This document shows positions 14,301 to 17,148 of a stretch of 17,148 bases of DNA, one piece after another (the first letter of the stretch is position 1; the number at the start of each line of letters is the position of its first letter). Under the pieces are notes generated by a model. The model was not told the DNA's origin, made no database searches, and saw nothing but the letters and a program-made list of their open reading frames with translations. The DNA is from Candidatus Zambryskibacteria bacterium CG11_big_fil_rev_8_21_14_0_20_42_18 (GTDB lineage: Bacteria > Patescibacteriota > Minisyncoccia > Phycocordibacterales > Zambryskibacteraceae), in assembly GCA_002787855.1 (NCBI GenBank), contig PCVB01000001.1, forward strand, positions 1-17,148. Reading direction: 5' to 3'. A program made the position numbers and the translations under genes.

Positions 14301-14638
14301 CTAATATCAAAGTGCGTCAACCGCTAAGCGAGTTGAAGATAAGGAATAATAACTTAAGCGAAGAATTTCTCGGTCTTATTAAAGAGGAATTAAATGTAAA
14401 AAAAGTTACTATAGATAAAAATCTTAAGGAAGAAGTATGGCTTAACACTACTCTCACACCAGAGCTTGAAGAGGAGGGGTTAGTACGTGAAGAAATTCGC
14501 GCTATTCAAGATATGAGAAAGGAAAATGGTCTTAAACCTAGTGATGTATTTAAATTTAAAGCTCCTCAAGGGAAAGAGGATTTTTATGACAAGCATAGAG
14601 AAGAGATAAGTTTGGCCACCAATGTTGAGTTAGAGTAA
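11312..14638 (+). CDS. ileS: Isoleucyl-tRNA synthetase with embedded histidine-phosphatase domain and altered HIGH motif
   Basis: A 1108-residue class I synthetase charging tRNA-Ile. In order: GPPTANGRP, then A51-I-H-H54 where HxGH is expected, GWDTHGLPVE, a CPRC Zn-like pair, the CP1 editing domain (WTTTPWTLPGN; GTGIVHTAVMYGQDDF), a CWRC pair, AISRERYWGTPLPIW (W450-W457), an inserted phosphatase domain (484-677), then DLHRPYID (689 on), DVWFDSGAMPFAQ, DQTRGWFYTLH, K782-M-S-K-S786 and an anticodon-binding helical C-terminus. Motif style fits the eukaryotic-like IleRS2 type, which is mupirocin resistant. Usual length is about 900-1050; the excess is the insert. The frame is continuous across both junctions. 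Its stop overlaps the recO start by one base (TAATG). Confidence 0.95.
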   Translation: MAEKSDRSEREEKILQFWKENKIFEKTLEKKSPKGDFIFYEGPPTANGRPAIHHLEARAFKDALPRYKTMRGFRVPRKAGWDTHGLPVELEVEKNLGLKSKKEIEQYGIAKFNKECRASVGKYISEWSKFTGRIGYWVNLDDAYFTYDNSYIETVWSILSHVEKRKLLYKDYKVVPWCPRCGTALSSHELAQGYKDVKDLSLYAKFKVVGEENTYFLAWTTTPWTLPGNVALAVGNDLDYVEIKVGEEILVLAKERLSIITEPYEIVAEHKGKEMVGMGYEPLYPFLNDKSDKSFKIYRADFVNTEEGTGIVHTAVMYGQDDFELGTKIGLPKYHLVDETGHFIAETDFLTGRFVRDEETAVEIIKDLAHRGLLFKKEKYEHSYPHCWRCKTPLIYYARDSWYIGMSQLRDKLVKENENINWEPKHIKEGRFGEWLREIKDWAISRERYWGTPLPIWQNADESKRLLVDSIDTLKKYTKSSGNKYFVMRHGGTEGNKKEIVSYKDEANDHLTGEGKEQVKKSAKKLKGKIDIIISSPFVRTRETAEIVAEITGLNSDDIIFDKRIQEINPGEYDGKSWPDYHDAMSKLGKNWFNASLGNSEPLSDCRKRVGESLYEIEEKYQGKNILFVTHGGPAWHFYINAGFFDPKNRTYSPSGKYVFVDDFKYFENAEIRELPFIPLPHNEDFEIDLHRPYIDEVVLEKDGEEYKRVKEVLDVWFDSGAMPFAQNPKNILYPADFISEAIDQTRGWFYTLHAIGVLMDKGAAYKNVICLGHLLDKEGKKMSKSIGNVVDPWEEIDKHGADALRFWMYSVNQPGESKNFDTFSVAEIARKVFNILDNIYAFYDLYRDRGLEKENFKLKNKHVLDEWILSKLNELIETSTSRLDDYQLLEPARAVREFLDNLSTWYLRRSRDRIKDGDKEAKQTLYFVLKEISKLVAPLTPLVAEDLYQKLRTDNDVESVHLEDWPEAQKINARIIENMVEVRKIVSIALEARSKANIKVRQPLSELKIRNNNLSEEFLGLIKEELNVKKVTIDKNLKEEVWLNTTLTPELEEEGLVREEIRAIQDMRKENGLKPSDVFKFKAPQGKEDFYDKHREEISLATNVELE
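12761..13342 (+). other. Histidine-phosphatase (PGAM-like) domain inserted in IleRS
   Basis: Residues 484-677 of IleRS form a complete histidine-phosphatase superfamily domain. Seen: YFVMRHGGTEGN with the R489-H490-G triad and nucleophile His490, LTGEGKEQVKKSAKKL, ISSPFVRTRETA with R540, RIQEINPGEYDG with the acid E567, and FVTHGGPAW with the second His631. All five catalytic positions known for the family are kept, so activity is plausible. It sits just after the remnant of the loop that in other IleRS reads like GSIEELKKL (here VDSIDTLKKYT) and before DLHRPYID. The substrate is unknown. No internal stop or start separates it, so it is not a separate gene. Confidence 0.93.
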
Positions 14639-15135
14639 TGTCTTATCATATTTACACCACCCGAGGGATAGTTTTGGCAGAGAGACCTATACGCGAGGCC
14701 GATAGGATTTATACTATTCTTACTTGCGACTTGGGTTTGATACGCGCCATGGCCATTGGGGTGCGCAAGGAAGCATCAAAATTACGTGGCAATATAGAGC
14801 CATTTTCTTTGACCTCTGTTTCTCTGGTCCGTGGTAGGGAATACTGGAGATTAACTTCGGCAGAATATATACAAAACATCCCTTCTTTACCATCTGTAGC
14901 AAGGCCGCTTTCTCTCCTCAGTCAGCTTGTTCAGGGAGAGGCTCCACATCCTGAATTATTTGGTGCCATAGAAGAGACAATCCTTTCTTCTGACCACGAG
15001 GACAAGATGTTTGAAGTTGGACTAGTTTCTAAAATTTTACTTCATCTTGGTTATCTCAAAGCATCAGACATGGATTTAAACAAAGAGTCTTTAATCAAAG
15101 CTATAAATAACGGTATCCAAGCTAGTCATTTATAA
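14638..15135 (+). CDS. recO: Short RecO-like DNA repair protein
   Basis: A 165-residue protein whose first about 80 residues match the RecO OB fold: YHIYTTRGIVLAERPIREADRIYTILTCDLGLIRAMAIGVRK, then SKLRGNIEPFSLTSVSLVRGREYWRLTSAE. RecO helps load RecA at gaps with RecR. Usual RecO is about 240 aa with a helical domain and a Cys4 zinc finger; here the helical part is short and no Cys4 site exists (one Cys only). It ends cleanly with a new gene 22 bases on, so it looks like a minimal form rather than a pseudogene. The start overlaps the ileS stop by one base, implying coupled translation. Confidence 0.8.
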   Translation: MSYHIYTTRGIVLAERPIREADRIYTILTCDLGLIRAMAIGVRKEASKLRGNIEPFSLTSVSLVRGREYWRLTSAEYIQNIPSLPSVARPLSLLSQLVQGEAPHPELFGAIEETILSSDHEDKMFEVGLVSKILLHLGYLKASDMDLNKESLIKAINNGIQASHL

Positions 15136-15139
15136 AAAG

Positions 15140-15148
15140 TGTTACAAT
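15140..15148 (+). promoter_or_regulatory. Extended -10 promoter of the surface-protein gene
   Basis: TGT followed by TACAAT (15143-15148), identical to the box at 1814-1822. The predicted start is near 15155, two bases before ATG 15157. Confidence 0.55.
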
Positions 15149-15156
15149 AAATTAAT

Positions 15157-17082
15157 ATGGAAGAAGAAAAAAAAGGTGAGATTGAGAAGCTTAACGACAC
15201 ACTTTATTCTCGAACACGTTACCGAGACCCTCTAGACAAGCGTGCTCCTGTTAAAAAGTTTGAGTCTCCAGATGTTTCGGAGAAGTGGCAGACTCCAGAG
15301 CTTGACGAGATGCTCAAACATGAGCGTGTTGTTTCAGAAGTGCACCCTTTAATAAAAAAAGTGTTCGTTTTTGCCATATTGTTTTTTATTGCCACGGTTG
15401 TTGTGGCGGGCTTTGTGTTCATTGGAGGAGCCACCTTCGTCTCTTCTAGAAATGTAGACATTAGCGTGCTTGGTCCCACCTCTGTATCTACTGGAGAAGT
15501 ATTTGAGCTCGGTGTCAGTATTTCAAACACAAATAACGCTGATCTTGAGTTTGCTGATCTCTCCATTCAATATCCGCAAGGTAGTCGTAATCCAGAAAAT
15601 ACTAATGAGTCTCTAACTTATACAAAAGATACCCTGGGGGTGATAAAAGCTGGTGGAGAGACGGTTTCTAATGTGCGCCTAGTTCTCTTGGGGCTCGCAG
15701 GCGAGACGAAAGAGATTAAGTTTTCGGTTGAATATAAGGTCAAAGGCTCAAACGCCACTTTTTTCAAAGACAAGATATTTGAAATTACTATCGGGGACAC
15801 GCCAATTCTTTTAACAGTGGAGAGCCCCCATACGGTGATTTCTGGAGACAGCTTTACCACAGATGTTTCTATTACCTTAAAATCTCGTGAAGTTTTGAAA
15901 AACGTTGTGTTGAAAGCTGAATATCCCTATGGATACAGTGTACTCGACGCGACACCAAGGGCGATAGCGGATGATAACATTTGGGTTCTGGGTGACCTTT
16001 CTCCTGAAGATAAAAAGGTAGTTACTATTCGTGGTCGGCTGGCAGGGGAAGACAACGAAGAGAGAACTTTTAGATTCTACGTCGGTGTTTCTGATGGCGG
16101 TAGTACAAACCACAGCCTAAAGATTGCCATCATCTCTCTGCTCAATACCATTATGATTGACCGACCGTTCATTGGTCTCGAAGTTTTGTTTAATGGGGAG
16201 AACGCTTCTACCTACATAGCTCCGCCTGCCCGCACCATTGCTACTACTATTAGATTTGAGAACAACCTTTCAGATAAACTACTCAACCCGCGTCTTGAAG
16301 TCAGTCTTTCTGGTGTTGCTCTAGATAAATTATCTGTGATGCCTGGTAACAGTGGTTTCTATGACCCCCAGACCTCTAAAGTTGTTTGGAATCTAACAAA
16401 CAATTTAGGTAATCCAGAACTTGCCCCCGGGGAAGACGGTCAGGTCACTTTAAGATTTTCTTCCTTACCCGCTCTTTCTTTGCCAGTAGTCTCTAGCGAT
16501 ATTAGATTGAATTTTTCAGTTACAGGAATTCCCATTGGAACTGTTGGTCAAAAAGTGGTGACAGTAAGTGATACGCGTACCATCAAAATATCTTCACAGG
16601 TTAATTTCTCTTCGAAAGTTCTTTATTCTTTGGGTTCATTTGCAAACTCTGGTCCATTACCACCCAAGGTGGGGGAAGAGACTACTTACACGACCGTCTT
16701 TAGTATCGGTAACACTAGAGGCAATCTGGCAGATGCAAAAGTTGTAGCGCATCTAGGTCAAAATGTGAGTTGGCTAGGAGCTTCGAGCTTTACAAGCGAG
16801 GATATTACTTATGATCAAGTGTCAAATACGATTACTTGGAATATCGGCACGCTTCAATCTGATACAGGGTTCTCTTCTAGTCCAAGAGAGTTAAGTTTCC
16901 AAGTTGCCCTCACACCTTCTTTGGGTCAGATTGGTACTGTGCCCAATTTGGTTACAGGTATCATCTTTACTGGTAGGGATACTGTTACGGGGGAGACTGT
17001 TATGGTCGATAATTCTTCTCTAACTACTCGACTGATTAGCGACCCAGCGTTTATCCAAGGGGATGATATAGTAGTTAAATAA
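15157..17082 (+). CDS. Membrane-anchored multi-Ig-like (DUF11-like) surface protein
   Basis: A 641-residue protein of unknown function. Residues 1-67 are charged and probably cytoplasmic; one membrane helix follows (about 69-92, VFVFAILFFIATVVVAGFVF); the remaining about 550 residues would be outside. That part looks like four or five beta-sandwich modules, with recurring phrases such as VSTGEVFELGVSISNTNNADL, VISGDSFTTDVSITLKSREVL, TIATTIRFENNLSD and VGEETTYTTVFSIGNTRGNL, each followed by a WxLG or WNIG strand. This is the style of DUF11/CARDB-like adhesin or cell-envelope repeats. I see no cysteine, sortase motif or catalytic motif. A role in envelope structure or host contact is inferred. 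Confidence 0.78.
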   Translation: MEEEKKGEIEKLNDTLYSRTRYRDPLDKRAPVKKFESPDVSEKWQTPELDEMLKHERVVSEVHPLIKKVFVFAILFFIATVVVAGFVFIGGATFVSSRNVDISVLGPTSVSTGEVFELGVSISNTNNADLEFADLSIQYPQGSRNPENTNESLTYTKDTLGVIKAGGETVSNVRLVLLGLAGETKEIKFSVEYKVKGSNATFFKDKIFEITIGDTPILLTVESPHTVISGDSFTTDVSITLKSREVLKNVVLKAEYPYGYSVLDATPRAIADDNIWVLGDLSPEDKKVVTIRGRLAGEDNEERTFRFYVGVSDGGSTNHSLKIAIISLLNTIMIDRPFIGLEVLFNGENASTYIAPPARTIATTIRFENNLSDKLLNPRLEVSLSGVALDKLSVMPGNSGFYDPQTSKVVWNLTNNLGNPELAPGEDGQVTLRFSSLPALSLPVVSSDIRLNFSVTGIPIGTVGQKVVTVSDTRTIKISSQVNFSSKVLYSLGSFANSGPLPPKVGEETTYTTVFSIGNTRGNLADAKVVAHLGQNVSWLGASSFTSEDITYDQVSNTITWNIGTLQSDTGFSSSPRELSFQVALTPSLGQIGTVPNLVTGIIFTGRDTVTGETVMVDNSSLTTRLISDPAFIQGDDIVVK

Positions 17083-17084
17083 CC

Positions 17085-17090
17085 TACAAT
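17085..17090 (+). promoter_or_regulatory. TACAAT box before the last gene
   Basis: TACAAT starting 3 bases after the preceding stop codon. The predicted start is near 17097, six bases before ATG 17103. Confidence 0.4.
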
Positions 17091-17102
17091 TAACAACCGA
17101 CA

Positions 17103-17148
17103 ATGGGAGCCAAAGATTCAAATTTAATGGAAAAAGTAATCTCGCTTT
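17103..17148 (+). CDS. Probable glycyl-tRNA synthetase start (3' partial)
   Basis: Only 15 codons are visible, MGAKDSNLMEKVISL, open to the window end. The LMEKVISL helix resembles the N-terminus of single-chain (alpha2) glycyl-tRNA synthetases, which often open with MEKIVSLCKRRGF. The ATG at 17127 is an alternative start. The TACAAT box at 17085-17090 favours 17103. Assignment from so little sequence is tentative. Confidence 0.4.
   Translation, partial: MGAKDSNLMEKVISL

Noticed and set aside
14638..15135. recO as a truncated pseudogene
   Set aside because: There is no disabling mutation, the start is coupled to ileS, and the next promoter follows at once; a short functional form is more likely.
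1..17148. CRISPR array, insertion sequence or prophage
   Set aside because: No spaced direct repeats, transposase, integrase or phage structural genes are visible.

Overview
The window reads as a compact chromosomal segment from a Candidate Phyla Radiation bacterium, most likely Parcubacteria (Patescibacteria). The reasons are AT-rich, tightly packed genes, very short spacers, almost no Shine-Dalgarno sequences, a minimal RecO, a small SecE, a large membrane-anchored Ig-like surface protein, and rplK without an adjacent rplA (some Parcubacteria are reported to lack ribosomal protein L1). TGA is a stop (PAP2 and thyA genes), so the code is standard and not the TGA=Gly code of SR1/Gracilibacteria. 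The taxonomic call is an inference; no 16S rRNA gene is present.

Layout. 1-529: 3' part of a PduO-type cobalamin adenosyltransferase. 553-624: tRNA-His(GTG). 658-5278: a mannose-related block with a cupin, a eukaryotic-type (HAD-IIB) phosphomannomutase, a cupin resembling the phosphomannose-isomerase domain, a GH130 enzyme with a lysine-rich tail, and a double GH130 protein. Together these could turn a beta-mannoside plus phosphate into Man-1-P, then Man-6-P, then Fru-6-P, or run the reverse as a mannan store. 5313-6797: PAP2 membrane phosphatase and a membrane-anchored SIMPL/DUF541 protein. 6878-8057: secE-nusG-rplK. 8124-8933: thyA, convergent with dcd (8976-9647, minus), both serving dTMP supply. 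9684-15135: argS, ileS and a short recO. 15157-17082: surface protein. 17103 to the end: start of a probable glycyl-tRNA synthetase gene. No intergenic stretch exceeds 300 bases.

Most notable points. (1) IleRS is 1108 aa because a complete histidine-phosphatase (phosphoglycerate-mutase-like) domain with all its catalytic residues sits between the two halves of the synthetase core. (2) The same IleRS has its class I HIGH signature changed to A-I-H-H, resembling the inverted GxHH motif linked to mupirocin hyper-resistance. (3) The mannose/GH130 block forms a closed candidate pathway. (4) Many -10 boxes lie so that transcription would start at or within a few bases of the start codon, implying leaderless mRNAs; dcd and argS share a 36-bp back-to-back version. 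(5) argS holds two unrelated perfect 20-bp palindromes within its first 190 bases.
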